Shown: positions 1 through 8,404, counted from the stretch's first letter. The stretch: DNA of 39,877 bases from Prevotella sp. (GCA_017554385.1 JAFZIL010000056.1:1-39877), one strand, 5' to 3'. Made by a program: numbers and translations. The notes: generated by a model from the sequence alone, not told the origin.

Positions 1-14
1 ATTCTTCATTCTTC
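1..14. repeat. Heptamer tandem repeat at window edge
   Basis: Two exact copies of ATTCTTC open the window, followed by a degenerate third (ATTTAGC). The repeat contains the stop codon of the GH3-like gene (TCA at 6-8 on this strand), so that protein's last residues are repeat-encoded. It may continue beyond the left edge. Other seven-base-period repeats lie at 569-596, 18269-18309, 23861-23895 and 35431-35451. Confidence 0.6.
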
Positions 15-1514
15 ATTTAGCTTCAGCAGCTGCTCAATGTGCTCGCGGCTGTTGCTCAGTCGTGGTACCTTGTGCTGACCGCCCAGCTTACCAAGGTTGC
101 GCAGCCAGTTGTTGAACAGTCCCTGATGGGCTTCGATGATTTCCAAGGGCTGAAGAGTAATGTTCTTGTAGCGCTTTGCCTCGTAGTCGCTGTTCAGCTC
201 CTGTAGCTTACGGTCGAGGATTTGTCCGAACTGCGTCAGGTCGGCGGGACGTTTCTCAAACTCAATGAGCCACTGGTGGCGGCATTTCGCCTCGGCATCC
301 ATGAACACGGGTGCAGCGGTGTATTCGGACACGATGGCTCCTGTCTTCTGGCAGGCGTAGGCCAGTCCCTGTTCGGCATTGTCGACGATGAGCTCTTCGC
401 CAAAGGCGTTGATGAAGCTCTTCGTGCGTCCGGAGATGACGAACTTATAAGGATTCAGCGACGTGAAGCGGATGGTGTCGCCAATCATGTAGCGCCACAG
501 TCCGCACGATGTCGAGATGATCATCGCGTAGTTCTTGTCCTTCTCCACGGCCCAAAGAGGAACAGGACTCATTTCTGATTTGTCATTTCTAATTTCGGCA
601 AACTCATAGAAAACATCATAGTCGAGCATGAGCAGCATAGAGCGGTCGTTAGGATCGTCCTGTAGGCCGAAAAAGCCTTCGCTGGCATTGTAGGTCTCCA
701 TGTAGTGCATGCGCGGCGAGGTGATAAGTTGCTCATACTGTTCACGGTAGGGAGTGAAGGCCACGCCGCCGTGGAAGAAAACCTCGATGTTTGGCCATAC
801 CTCTTCCAAGTGTTGTTTGCCTGAGATTTCCATCACGCGCCTCAGTACCGACAGCATCCATGAGGGTACGCCGGAGATGTTAGTCACGTTCTTCTTGATG
901 GCTTCCTCGGCAATGCGGTCGCGCTTCACCTCGAAGTCGGCCAGCAGGGCAGTCTTCTTTGAAGGCACGCGGATGAGGTTCACTATCGGGTTGATGTTCT
1001 CAATAAGGATGGCGCTTAAGTCGCCAACGAGCGAACCGGGCAGGTTATAGTTTGGCGCATGGCTGCCACCGAGTATCAGGCCGCGTCCGTCGAACATGCG
1101 GCTGTCAGGGTTGTTGCGCAGATAGAGAGCCACAGCATCGGTGCCGCCACGATAGTGCAACTGCTTCAACCCGTCGGGTGAGACGGGGATGAACTTCGAC
1201 TTGTCGTTGGTGGTTCCGCTCGACTTGGCATACCACTTGACGGTGCCCGGCCAAAGCACGTCGTGCTCGCCCTGGCGCATGCGGTCGATGTAGCCTTTCA
1301 GGTCCTCATAGTCGACCAAGGGCGTGTTCCGTGCAAAATCGTCGTATCCCTTGCATGCCCCAAACAGGTGGTTGCGGCCATATTCTGTGTCCTTCGCCCT
1401 GTTGAGCAGGCTGCTCAGTACTTCTCTCTGCAGCGTCTCTCCTTCGCGTTGATGCCTTTCAAGCTCATGCCAGCGTGAAGCGAAAAAATTCCTTGCTATT
1501 CGAGTAAGACTCAT
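6..1514 (-). CDS. GH3-family acyl-acid amido synthetase-like protein
   Basis: This 502-residue cytoplasmic protein belongs to the GH3 family (plant auxin-responsive GH3). Its plant members adenylate a carboxylic acid with ATP and join it to an amino acid; the substrate of the bacterial members is not known. Visible motifs are the ATP loop SSGTT (about residues 98-102), YNASEG (275-280) and, near residue 370, SGRTKSFINAFGEE, typical of the hinge and adenylate-binding region. The ATG at 1514 is chosen because the open frame upstream (to 1667) crosses a good promoter and reads like no family member. A four-unit heptamer repeat is in frame at 569-596 (about residues 306-315), where the family is variable, and a second one holds the stop codon. 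A 97-bp gap with its own promoter separates it from the DUF4294 gene. Family assignment is firm; the reaction is unknown. Confidence 0.9.
   Translation of the reverse strand: MSLTRIARNFFASRWHELERHQREGETLQREVLSSLLNRAKDTEYGRNHLFGACKGYDDFARNTPLVDYEDLKGYIDRMRQGEHDVLWPGTVKWYAKSSGTTNDKSKFIPVSPDGLKQLHYRGGTDAVALYLRNNPDSRMFDGRGLILGGSHAPNYNLPGSLVGDLSAILIENINPIVNLIRVPSKKTALLADFEVKRDRIAEEAIKKNVTNISGVPSWMLSVLRRVMEISGKQHLEEVWPNIEVFFHGGVAFTPYREQYEQLITSPRMHYMETYNASEGFFGLQDDPNDRSMLLMLDYDVFYEFAEIRNDKSEMSPVPLWAVEKDKNYAMIISTSCGLWRYMIGDTIRFTSLNPYKFVISGRTKSFINAFGEELIVDNAEQGLAYACQKTGAIVSEYTAAPVFMDAEAKCRHQWLIEFEKRPADLTQFGQILDRKLQELNSDYEAKRYKNITLQPLEIIEAHQGLFNNWLRNLGKLGGQHKVPRLSNSREHIEQLLKLNEE
569..596. repeat. In-frame heptamer repeat within the GH3-like gene
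   Basis: Four adjacent seven-base units of the form TNATTTS (TCATTTC, TGATTTG, TCATTTC, TAATTTC) lie inside the coding sequence. The coding strand reads EIRNDKSEM across them. The intergenic repeat at 35431-35451 has the same ATTTCNN unit, so they appear to belong to one family. Confidence 0.6.
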
Positions 1515-1536
1515 TGTTTCTATTGCTAAAGATGGT

Positions 1537-1545
1537 GCAAAATTA
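1537..1545 (-). promoter_or_regulatory. Bacteroidota -7 box for the GH3-like gene
   Basis: The minus strand carries TAATTTTGC 22 nt before the ATG at 1514, matching the TAnnTTTG element of the Bacteroidota primary sigma factor. I see no clear TTTG element 19-22 nt further upstream, so the -33 half is weak. Confidence 0.6.
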
Positions 1546-1611
1546 GACAAAACTATCGTAATACCTGCACGATTCACGTTTTTTAATACCCCTACATGGC
1601 TTTCTTGTCCG

Positions 1612-2217
1612 TCAGAGCTGGCCTGCCTCGACCATGAGCACCACTCTTTCGGTAAGCCTGTCGACACCCTCAGGGTCGTAGCCTTTCTTCAACGAAGCTC
1701 CAAAAGCCCATGCGAAGGCTTGCCACAGGCCGGAGCGGAATGGACCGATGAACGCCTGCATAGCTTCATAGGCCGTAGAGTGACACTCGCGGTCAATGAG
1801 CTTGATGAGCAGTTTACCCTGCGAGAAGGTGAGTTTCTTCATCTTTGGCTTGTACTCCTTAACGATAGCCTCCTCGACGCGCTTGATATGGGCATCGCGT
1901 TCTTGTTGCGTGGGCAGGGTCTCCAGGTATTCGGCGGTCTCGATAAGCATCTGTCGGGCCTGCTTGGCCAGCGGCAAAACCTTTTTCACGTTCTTCACCA
2001 GTCGCATGTAGGCCTGCTGCTGGCGCTTGTTCTTGAACGTGGGCTCGGGGTAGACGTAGACAGCCGACATCTCCATGTACTGGATGGAGTCGCCGTCGGG
2101 GGCCAGCGTCTTGCCCACCTTCACTGTGGGTACAAACGTCGGGTCGCCGAAGTCCTGGGCCAGGGCAGCTATGAGTCCTGTCGACAGCAAGAGGAGAATG
2201 GTCAATAATCGTTTCAT
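1612..2217 (-). CDS. DUF4294 family exported protein
   Basis: This 201-residue protein starts with a signal peptide (MKRLLTILLLLSTGLIAALA, probable cleavage before Q21). The rest is a charged, mostly helical domain that I recognise as DUF4294, a Bacteroidota-restricted family. The segment YVYPEPTFKNKRQQQAY (residues about 53-69) and the later FSQGKLLIKLIDRECHSTAY are the recognisable parts. No enzymatic motif is visible and its function is unknown; a periplasmic location is inferred. It starts 10 nt after ybeY stops on the same strand, so it is probably cotranscribed with coaD and ybeY. Confidence 0.85.
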   Translation of the reverse strand: MKRLLTILLLLSTGLIAALAQDFGDPTFVPTVKVGKTLAPDGDSIQYMEMSAVYVYPEPTFKNKRQQQAYMRLVKNVKKVLPLAKQARQMLIETAEYLETLPTQQERDAHIKRVEEAIVKEYKPKMKKLTFSQGKLLIKLIDRECHSTAYEAMQAFIGPFRSGLWQAFAWAFGASLKKGYDPEGVDRLTERVVLMVEAGQL

Positions 2218-2227
2218 TGTTGAAAAG

Positions 2228-2647
2228 TTATGGGTTGTTCCTCATGGCCAACGCACGGTTCTCAGCGGCTTCCATCTGTTCGCGTTCACCGGGCCCTTTG
2301 TCGTTTTGTCCGCAGAGGTGCAGGATGCCGTGGATGATGACGCGGTGGAGCTCTTCGTCGTAGTCCTTGTGGAAGAGCTCGGCATTGCTGCGCACGGTGT
2401 CGAGTGAGATGACGAGGTCGCCGTTGAGCAGGTCGTCTTCGCAGTAGTCGAAGGTGATGATGTCGGTGTAATAGTCGTGGCCGAGGTACTCGCGGTTGAC
2501 CTCAAGAATCTTCTCGTCGTCGCAGAACAGATAGCCCACCTCGCCTATGCGGCGTCCGTATGACTGGGCCACGCGGCGTATCCACGCCGAGGTGTCGCGT
2601 CGGCGTATGGCAGGCATTTTCACGTTTTCGCAGTTGTAGGTAATCAT
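2228..2647 (-). CDS. ybeY: YbeY endoribonuclease / rRNA maturation factor
   Basis: YbeY is a single-strand-specific metallo-endoribonuclease involved in 16S rRNA 3' end maturation and 70S quality control. This 139-residue copy shows the family core: NREYLGHDYYTDIITFDY (residues about 51-68) and the zinc region HGILHLCG (106-113). The usual H-x3-H-x5-H motif has Asp (D116) in place of the third His. The start at 2647 (MITYNCEN) is preferred over the ATG at 2695, because the extra 16 residues overlap the end of coaD and look non-coding. It lies 22 nt downstream of coaD and 10 nt upstream of the DUF4294 gene. The family call is secure. Confidence 0.93.
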   Translation of the reverse strand: MITYNCENVKMPAIRRRDTSAWIRRVAQSYGRRIGEVGYLFCDDEKILEVNREYLGHDYYTDIITFDYCEDDLLNGDLVISLDTVRSNAELFHKDYDEELHRVIIHGILHLCGQNDKGPGEREQMEAAENRALAMRNNP

Positions 2648-2669
2648 ATTTGGAGATGAAAGATGATAG

Positions 2670-3125
2670 TTATTTGGGCAGGAAGGCAGAGACATCCTGA
2701 CCGAAGTGCTGTAGTTCGCGCACCATCGAAGACGAGATGCTGCTCAGTTGAGGCTCGGCATAGAGCAGGATGGTCTCTATCGCTCCCTCGGTAATGAGAC
2801 GGTTGATATCGGCCTGTTCACGCTCGTACTCGAAGTCCTTGGAAGAACGCACGCCCTTGACGATGAAACGGGCGTTCTCCTGACGTGCAAAGTCGACAGC
2901 CAGGCCGTAGTATGGCTTCACCTCGATGGCCGACTCGTCGCGGTATAGCTGTCTGATAGCTTGCATGCGCTCGGTAGCTGGTCGCATATAGGGCTTCTGC
3001 ACGTTGTCGCCCACGACGCCTATGATGAGTTTGTCGAAGAGTGGCAGTGCCCTTCTGACCACGGAGTCGTGGCCAATGGTAAACGGGTCGAAACTGCCCA
3101 CAAAAATGCCTATGCGTTGTTTCAT
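2670..3125 (-). CDS. coaD: Phosphopantetheine adenylyltransferase (CoaD)
   Basis: CoaD catalyses the fourth step of coenzyme A synthesis, ATP + 4'-phosphopantetheine to dephospho-CoA + PPi. The 151-residue protein starts with the nucleotidyltransferase signature GSFDPFTIGH (residues 10-19), and the C-terminal ISSSMVRE is the second nucleotide-binding motif. Length is typical. The ATG at 3125 is used because the 20-residue extension from 3185 (rich in Phe) would run through the -7 box. That box ends only 5 nt before the ATG, so the mRNA would be nearly leaderless. It is the first gene of a coaD-ybeY-DUF4294 operon, divergent from the gene at 3248. Confidence 0.95.
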   Translation of the reverse strand: MKQRIGIFVGSFDPFTIGHDSVVRRALPLFDKLIIGVVGDNVQKPYMRPATERMQAIRQLYRDESAIEVKPYYGLAVDFARQENARFIVKGVRSSKDFEYEREQADINRLITEGAIETILLYAEPQLSSISSSMVRELQHFGQDVSAFLPK

Positions 3126-3130
3126 GGGTG

Positions 3131-3138
3131 CAAAGGTA
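3131..3138 (-). promoter_or_regulatory. -7 box of coaD, adjacent to its start codon
   Basis: The minus strand reads TACCTTTG, then CACCC, then ATG. With a start of transcription about 6-7 nt after the box, the transcript would begin at or next to the start codon. No good -33 TTTG is visible. Confidence 0.5.
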
Positions 3139-3189
3139 AGTAAAAAACGGAAAATGGTGGCGTAAAAAAAGAAAAAACTGTTCATTTTC

Positions 3190-3220
3190 TTTGTAGAAGG
3201 AATGAAAAAGTGTAATTTTG
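3190..3220 (+). promoter_or_regulatory. Promoter of the receiver/PPDK_N gene
   Basis: TTTG at 3190-3193, a 19-nt spacer and TAATTTTG at 3213-3220 match the Bacteroidota -33/-7 consensus. The predicted transcript has a leader of about 20 nt before the ATG at 3248. Confidence 0.75.
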
Positions 3221-3247
3221 CAGTCGTATAGCAATCGATAACAACTC

Positions 3248-6200
3248 ATGGCAAACATACCGCAGGAGTTTAATAACTTCTTCCTCAAGGATGTGTCGTT
3301 CGTCAACCTGATGACGCGACGCATCTTCAACGTGCTTATCGTGGCCAATCCCTACGATGCCTTCATGCTTGAAGACGATGGCCGTGTAGACGAAAAGGTG
3401 TTTGATGAATATACGGAGCTGGGTATGCGCTACCCGCCTACCTTCACCCAGGTCAGTACGACCGAGGAGGCCAATGAGGTGTTGAAGACCACCGACATCG
3501 ACCTGGTGATCTGTATGCCCGGCAATGCCGACAACGATGCCTTTACCGTGGCCCGCGAGGTGAAGTCGGTGCATCCGCAGATTCCCTGTGTCGTGCTCAC
3601 TCCCTTTAGTCACGGTATCACCCGTCGCATGCAGGACGAAGACATGTCGATCTTCGACTATGTGTTCTGTTGGCTGGGTAACACCAACCTCATCCTGTCG
3701 ATCATCAAGCTCATCGAGGACCGCATGAACCTGGAGCACGACATCCGTGAGGCCGGCGTGCAGATGATCCTGCTCGTCGAGGACAACATCCGCTTCTACT
3801 CCAGCATCCTCCCGAACCTTTATAATTATATCCTGGCGCAGTCGAAGAGCTTTTCTACGGAAGCCCTGAACCCCCATGCTGCCGCACAGCGCAAGCGCGG
3901 ACGCCCCAAGGTGGTGCTCGCCACGAACTATGAGGAGGCCATGCAGATCTATGAGAAGTATCACGACAATGTGCAGGGCATCATCTCCGACACCCGCTTC
4001 CCCATGAAGACCCACGAGGGACGACTGAGCCATGTGGAGGAGGGCGATGCCGAGGCCGGTCTCCGTCTGCTTCAGGAGATTCGCCGTCGCGATGAGTTTG
4101 TGCCGCTCATCCTGCAGAGCTCGGAGACGGAGAACCGCCAGAAGGCGTGGGACTCGGGCTTCGACTTCCTCGACAAGAACTCGAAGAAGTTCAATGTGGA
4201 CTTGCGCCGTATCTTAGAGGAACACTTGGGCTTTGGCGACTTCATCTTCCGCGACCCTGTGACGAAGCAGGAGGTGGCTCGCGTGGCCACGCTGAAGGAA
4301 CTGCAGGACAACATCTTCAAGATTCCGCATGACGCGCTCATGCGCCACATACGCCGTAACCACATGAGCCGTTGGCTCTGTGCACGTGCCATCTTCCCCG
4401 TGTCGAACTTCCTGAAGCACGTCACCTGGCATAAGTTGCAAGACGTGGATGCCCATCGACAGATTATCTTCGATGCCATTGTGCAGTACCGACGGATGAA
4501 GAATATCGGTGAGGTAGCCGTGTTCGACCGTAAGAAGTTCGACCGCTATGCCCATTTCGCCCGTATCGGCGACGGCTCCTTAGGTGGCAAGGGTCGTGGC
4601 TTGGCCTTCCTCGACAAGATTGTGAAGCGTCATCCCGAGCTGAACCAGTTTCCAGGAGCGTCGGTACAGATACCGAAGACGGTGGTGCTCTGCACCGACT
4701 TCTTCGATAATTTCATGGAGGAGAACAACCTCTGGGGCATTGCCCTGAGCGACGCACCCGACGAGGAGATCCTGCATCACTTCCTCGAGGCACAGTTGCC
4801 CGACGACCTCATTGAGGACTTCTTCATCTTCTTCGAGGCGACGAAGAAACCTATCGCCATTCGTTCCTCGTCGCTTCTCGAGGACTCCCACTACCAGCCC
4901 TTCGCCGGTATCTATGCCACCTATATGATTCCCTGGCTCGACGACAAGTACACCATGCTCCGCATGCTGGCCTGCGCCATCAAGAGCGTCTATGCCTCGG
5001 TCTACTATCGTGACTCGAAGGCCTACATGACCGCCACGCAGAACGTCATCGACCAGGAGAAGATGGCCGTCATACTGCAAGAAGTGGTGGGCCAGCAATA
5101 TGGCGACCTGTACTATCCCACGTTCTCCGGCGTGCTGCGTTCACTGAACTACTACCCCATCGGCGACGAGACCGCCGAGGAGGGCATCGCCTCGCTGGCG
5201 TTGGGACTGGGCAAGTATATCGTCGATGGTGGCCAGACGCTGCGCGTGTCGCCCTATCATCCTACCCAGGTGTTGCAGACCAGCGAGATGGACACCGCCC
5301 TGCGCGAGACGCAGACCCGCTTCTATGCGCTCGATATGAGTCACGTGGGCGACGACTTCAAGGTAGACGACGGCTTCAACATCAAGAACCTGCGGGTGAA
5401 GCAGGCCGACCAGGACGGCTCGCTCAACGGCATCGCCTCGACTTACGACCCCGTAGACCAGATTATCCGTCCCGGTCTCTACGAGGGCGGGCGCAAGATT
5501 ATCTCGTTCTGTGGCGTGCTCGAACAGGGCATCTTCCCCCTGCCCGAGCTGCTACAGCTTTCGCAAAAGCTCGGTGCCGAGGAAATGCGGCGACCCGTAG
5601 AGATTGAGTTTGCATGTAACTTAGCTCCCCAAGCCCCCGAAGGGGGGCTCTCAACATCCCCCTTTGGGGGATTACAGGGGGCTTTCTACCTCCTGCAGAT
5701 ACGTCCCATCGTCGACTCGAAGCAGGTACTCGACGAGGACTTGCAGAAGATTCCCGATAGTGACTGTCTGTTACGCTCATACAATTCGCTGGGCCACGGA
5801 ATCTCTGAAGATGTGGTCGACGTGGTCTACGTGAAGACCGACGATAACTTTACGGCTTCGAACAATCCCCAGATAGCCGTGGAGATTGAGCAGATTAACC
5901 GCAAGTTCCTTAACGAAGGAAAGAACTACGTGCTCATCGGCCCCGGCCGGTGGGGATCGAGCGACTACTGGTTGGGCATTCCGGTCAAGTGGCCCCACAT
6001 CTCGGCCTCGCGCCTTATTGTAGAGACGGGTCTGAAGAACTATCATGTAGACCCCTCGCAGGGTACCCACTTCTTCCAAAACCTTACGTCGTTCGGCGTG
6101 GGCTACTTCACCATCAACACCTATACCGGTGAAGGCGTGCTCCAACAGGATGTGCTCGATGCCCTGCCTGCCGTTGAAGAGACTGAGCACGTGCGCCATG

Positions 6201-6280
6201 TGCGCTTCGACCGTCCACTCAAGATAATGATGGACGGAAAAAAGCAGACAGGCGTGGTACTGTTGAATAATGAACATTGA
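3248..6280 (+). CDS. Double receiver-like / PEP-synthase ATP-binding domain protein
   Basis: This 1010-residue protein is usually labelled phosphoenolpyruvate synthase in Bacteroidota, but it holds only part of that enzyme. Residues about 25-160 look like a degenerate receiver domain. Residues about 172-335 form a second receiver-like domain with VEDN (177-180), a possible phospho-acceptor D248 (IISD) and K310. From about 430 on is the PPDK_N/PEP-synthase ATP-grasp region with GSLGGKGRG (443-451), AIRSSSLLEDS (537-547) and a late LLQIRPIVDSK. The phosphohistidine swivel domain and the PEP/pyruvate TIM barrel are absent, so complete PEP synthesis is unlikely; an ATP-dependent kinase or sensor role is inferred. 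About 22 residues near 791-812 are encoded by an inserted G/C-rich palindromic repeat that keeps the frame. The pgpH-like gene follows after 12 nt. Confidence 0.8.
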   Translation: MANIPQEFNNFFLKDVSFVNLMTRRIFNVLIVANPYDAFMLEDDGRVDEKVFDEYTELGMRYPPTFTQVSTTEEANEVLKTTDIDLVICMPGNADNDAFTVAREVKSVHPQIPCVVLTPFSHGITRRMQDEDMSIFDYVFCWLGNTNLILSIIKLIEDRMNLEHDIREAGVQMILLVEDNIRFYSSILPNLYNYILAQSKSFSTEALNPHAAAQRKRGRPKVVLATNYEEAMQIYEKYHDNVQGIISDTRFPMKTHEGRLSHVEEGDAEAGLRLLQEIRRRDEFVPLILQSSETENRQKAWDSGFDFLDKNSKKFNVDLRRILEEHLGFGDFIFRDPVTKQEVARVATLKELQDNIFKIPHDALMRHIRRNHMSRWLCARAIFPVSNFLKHVTWHKLQDVDAHRQIIFDAIVQYRRMKNIGEVAVFDRKKFDRYAHFARIGDGSLGGKGRGLAFLDKIVKRHPELNQFPGASVQIPKTVVLCTDFFDNFMEENNLWGIALSDAPDEEILHHFLEAQLPDDLIEDFFIFFEATKKPIAIRSSSLLEDSHYQPFAGIYATYMIPWLDDKYTMLRMLACAIKSVYASVYYRDSKAYMTATQNVIDQEKMAVILQEVVGQQYGDLYYPTFSGVLRSLNYYPIGDETAEEGIASLALGLGKYIVDGGQTLRVSPYHPTQVLQTSEMDTALRETQTRFYALDMSHVGDDFKVDDGFNIKNLRVKQADQDGSLNGIASTYDPVDQIIRPGLYEGGRKIISFCGVLEQGIFPLPELLQLSQKLGAEEMRRPVEIEFACNLAPQAPEGGLSTSPFGGLQGAFYLLQIRPIVDSKQVLDEDLQKIPDSDCLLRSYNSLGHGISEDVVDVVYVKTDDNFTASNNPQIAVEIEQINRKFLNEGKNYVLIGPGRWGSSDYWLGIPVKWPHISASRLIVETGLKNYHVDPSQGTHFFQNLTSFGVGYFTINTYTGEGVLQQDVLDALPAVEETEHVRHVRFDRPLKIMMDGKKQTGVVLLNNEH
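5618..5690. repeat. G/C-rich double-hairpin element inserted in frame
   Basis: Two adjacent palindromes, AGCCCCC-GAA-GGGGGGCT and ATCCCCC-TTT-GGGGGAT, followed by a further GGGGG run, lie inside the coding sequence. The plus strand translates as LAPQAPEGGLSTSPFGGLQG, between FACN and AFYLLQIRP, which would otherwise be contiguous family sequence. A copy of the same family, in the opposite orientation relative to the reading frame, lies in the acyltransferase gene at 24655-24716. Confidence 0.8.
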
Positions 6281-6292
6281 ACCTAAAGCATC

Positions 6293-8404
6293 GTGAATAA
6301 TAGTTTACACAATAGTCTGACTCCGTACTCACGTACGCTTGCACCTCGCTCGTCGTTTTTCGGCACGTGGCGCGACATTATATGGCGTTTGGCGCTTATT
6401 GTAGGAACGGTGGCCCTTGTCGTATGGTTCATGCCACGCGATAATCGCCTGACTTTTAAGATTGAGCAAGGGAAGCCTTGGCGCTATGCCGACCTGACGG
6501 CACCTTTCGACTTCCCTATCTACAAGAGCGATGCAACCATCAAGGCAGAGAAAGATAGTGCGTTGCGTGACTACGAGCCCTACTATACCTTGCACAGCGA
6601 TGTGGGCCGCTCTCAGGTGCGCGCTTTCATGCAGACCTATGCCAACGGACTTCCTGGCCTGTCGGATGATTACAAAAGCATCATTGCCAACCGCTTGGCG
6701 ACTCTCTACACCCAGGGTATCGTTGATACGAAAGAACCATTGGGTGACCCTTCAGACACTACCAGCACCATGCGTGTAGTCGTAGACAACAGGGCTGTGA
6801 GCAAGATGGGGACTTCGGTATATACTGCCATGCAGGCCTATGAGGCACTGATACACGACGAGGCTCTCAACGCCCGTCGCGAAGAACTGCAACAGTTGAA
6901 CTTGAACGACTTCATTGTGCCGAACCTAATCTATGACAAGGAACGTAGTGAACTGTCGCGTCAGGAACTGCTCAACACCATCCCTCAGGCAAGTGGCGTG
7001 GCTCAACGCGGACAGAAAATCATCAGTCGTGGAACCCTCGTCGACGAGCAGACCTACATGTTGCTGGAGTCGTATGTAAAAGAGAGCGAACGTCGTTATG
7101 CTGCAGAATCGAAGCTTAATACCACCTATTTCGGCGAACTGCTCTATGTGCTTTTGCTTGTAGTGGCCTTTACCGTCTACCTGGCCCTGTTCCGTAGGGA
7201 TTATTTCGACCATCTCCCGTCATTGGCACTCTTCTATTCGCTCATCGTGCTCTTCTCAGTCCTTGCCTCGCTGTTGGTGAGCCATAACCTGCTTCACGTA
7301 TACATTCTTCCCGTCGCCATGGCTCCTATCTTCGTACGGGTGTTTATGGATTCGCGCACGGCTTTCATGCTTCATACGGTTATCGTGTTAATCATGGCCA
7401 TCATCCTGATGCGTCCGTTCGACTTCATTGCCGTAGAGATAATGGCAGGCTTGGCAGCCATCTACTCTATGCGCGAACTGTCAAGCCGTTCGCAGCTTTT
7501 CTGGACGGCAGCACTCACCACGGTGGCAGCCCTGATGATGAACTTTGCGGTGTATATGATACAGGAGGATGATATCTCGCGCCTTGATGCGAGCGAATTC
7601 AACTACCTGATTGTTGCGGGTATACTGCTCTTCTGCTCATATCCGTTGCTCTATATCATGGAGCGCCTCTTCGGTTTCACCAGCGACATTACTCTTATTG
7701 AGCTCAGCGACATGAACAAGCCCTTGCTGCGTCGCATGAGCGAGGTTGCCCCTGGCACCTTCCAACACTCCATTCAGGTGGGTAATCTCGCCGCTGAGAT
7801 TGCACGCAAGGTTGGTGCCAACCCGCTACTGGTACGTACAGGAGCACTCTATCACGATATAGGCAAGACGCAGAATCCCATCTATTTCACCGAGAACCAG
7901 TCGGGCGGCATCAATCCGCACGAACAGCTCTCGTGCATAGACAGTGCACAGATGATCATCAGTCATGTGACCGAAGGACTGAAGCTGGCCGATAAACATA
8001 ACCTGCCCGATGTTATCAAGACCTTTATCTCAACCCACCATGGACAGGGCAAGGCCAAGTATTTCTATGTGAAGTGGAAGAACGATCACCCCAATGAGGA
8101 GATCGATGATTTGCTCTTCACCTATCCAGGACCCAATCCCTTCACCAAGGAGCAGGCGGTGCTGATGATGGCCGATGCCGTTGAGGCAGCGTCACGCTCA
8201 CTGCCCGACTATACCGAGCAGTCCATTCGTAACCTCGTGACACGCATCATCGACTCGCAGGTCAGCGAAGGCTACTTCCGCGAGTGCCCCATCACCTTCC
8301 GTGACATCCAGTACAGCAAGACGGTGCTCATAGAGAAATTGAAGACCATCTATCATACCCGAATCAGCTATCCGGAACTGAAGAAAGAGGAAGGCCAGTC
8401 TTGA
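6293..8404 (+). CDS. 7TM-HD phosphodiesterase, PgpH-like
   Basis: This 703-residue membrane protein has the 7TMR-HD architecture. It has an N-terminal membrane anchor (about residues 29-46), a large extracytoplasmic domain (about 50-275), a run of about seven hydrophobic helices (about 280-460) and a cytoplasmic HD domain. The HD signature ALYHDIGKT is near residue 520, with THHGQGKAKYFY about 60 residues later. Gram-positive PgpH proteins of this design hydrolyse c-di-AMP to pApA; the same activity is likely but not shown here. The start is GTG at 6293; no better ATG fits the membrane anchor. It follows the receiver/PPDK_N gene by 12 nt, so the two are probably cotranscribed. A possible terminator lies just downstream. 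Confidence 0.87.
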   Translation: MNNSLHNSLTPYSRTLAPRSSFFGTWRDIIWRLALIVGTVALVVWFMPRDNRLTFKIEQGKPWRYADLTAPFDFPIYKSDATIKAEKDSALRDYEPYYTLHSDVGRSQVRAFMQTYANGLPGLSDDYKSIIANRLATLYTQGIVDTKEPLGDPSDTTSTMRVVVDNRAVSKMGTSVYTAMQAYEALIHDEALNARREELQQLNLNDFIVPNLIYDKERSELSRQELLNTIPQASGVAQRGQKIISRGTLVDEQTYMLLESYVKESERRYAAESKLNTTYFGELLYVLLLVVAFTVYLALFRRDYFDHLPSLALFYSLIVLFSVLASLLVSHNLLHVYILPVAMAPIFVRVFMDSRTAFMLHTVIVLIMAIILMRPFDFIAVEIMAGLAAIYSMRELSSRSQLFWTAALTTVAALMMNFAVYMIQEDDISRLDASEFNYLIVAGILLFCSYPLLYIMERLFGFTSDITLIELSDMNKPLLRRMSEVAPGTFQHSIQVGNLAAEIARKVGANPLLVRTGALYHDIGKTQNPIYFTENQSGGINPHEQLSCIDSAQMIISHVTEGLKLADKHNLPDVIKTFISTHHGQGKAKYFYVKWKNDHPNEEIDDLLFTYPGPNPFTKEQAVLMMADAVEAASRSLPDYTEQSIRNLVTRIIDSQVSEGYFRECPITFRDIQYSKTVLIEKLKTIYHTRISYPELKKEEGQS

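Noticed and set aside
1515-1667. Longer N-terminus for the GH3-like protein
   Set aside because: The extension would cross the -7 box and overlaps the end of the DUF4294 gene; the ATG at 1514 matches family starts.
3182-4033. 283-codon minus-strand open frame
   Set aside because: Antisense to the first receiver-like domain of the gene at 3248, which has a good promoter and recognisable motifs.
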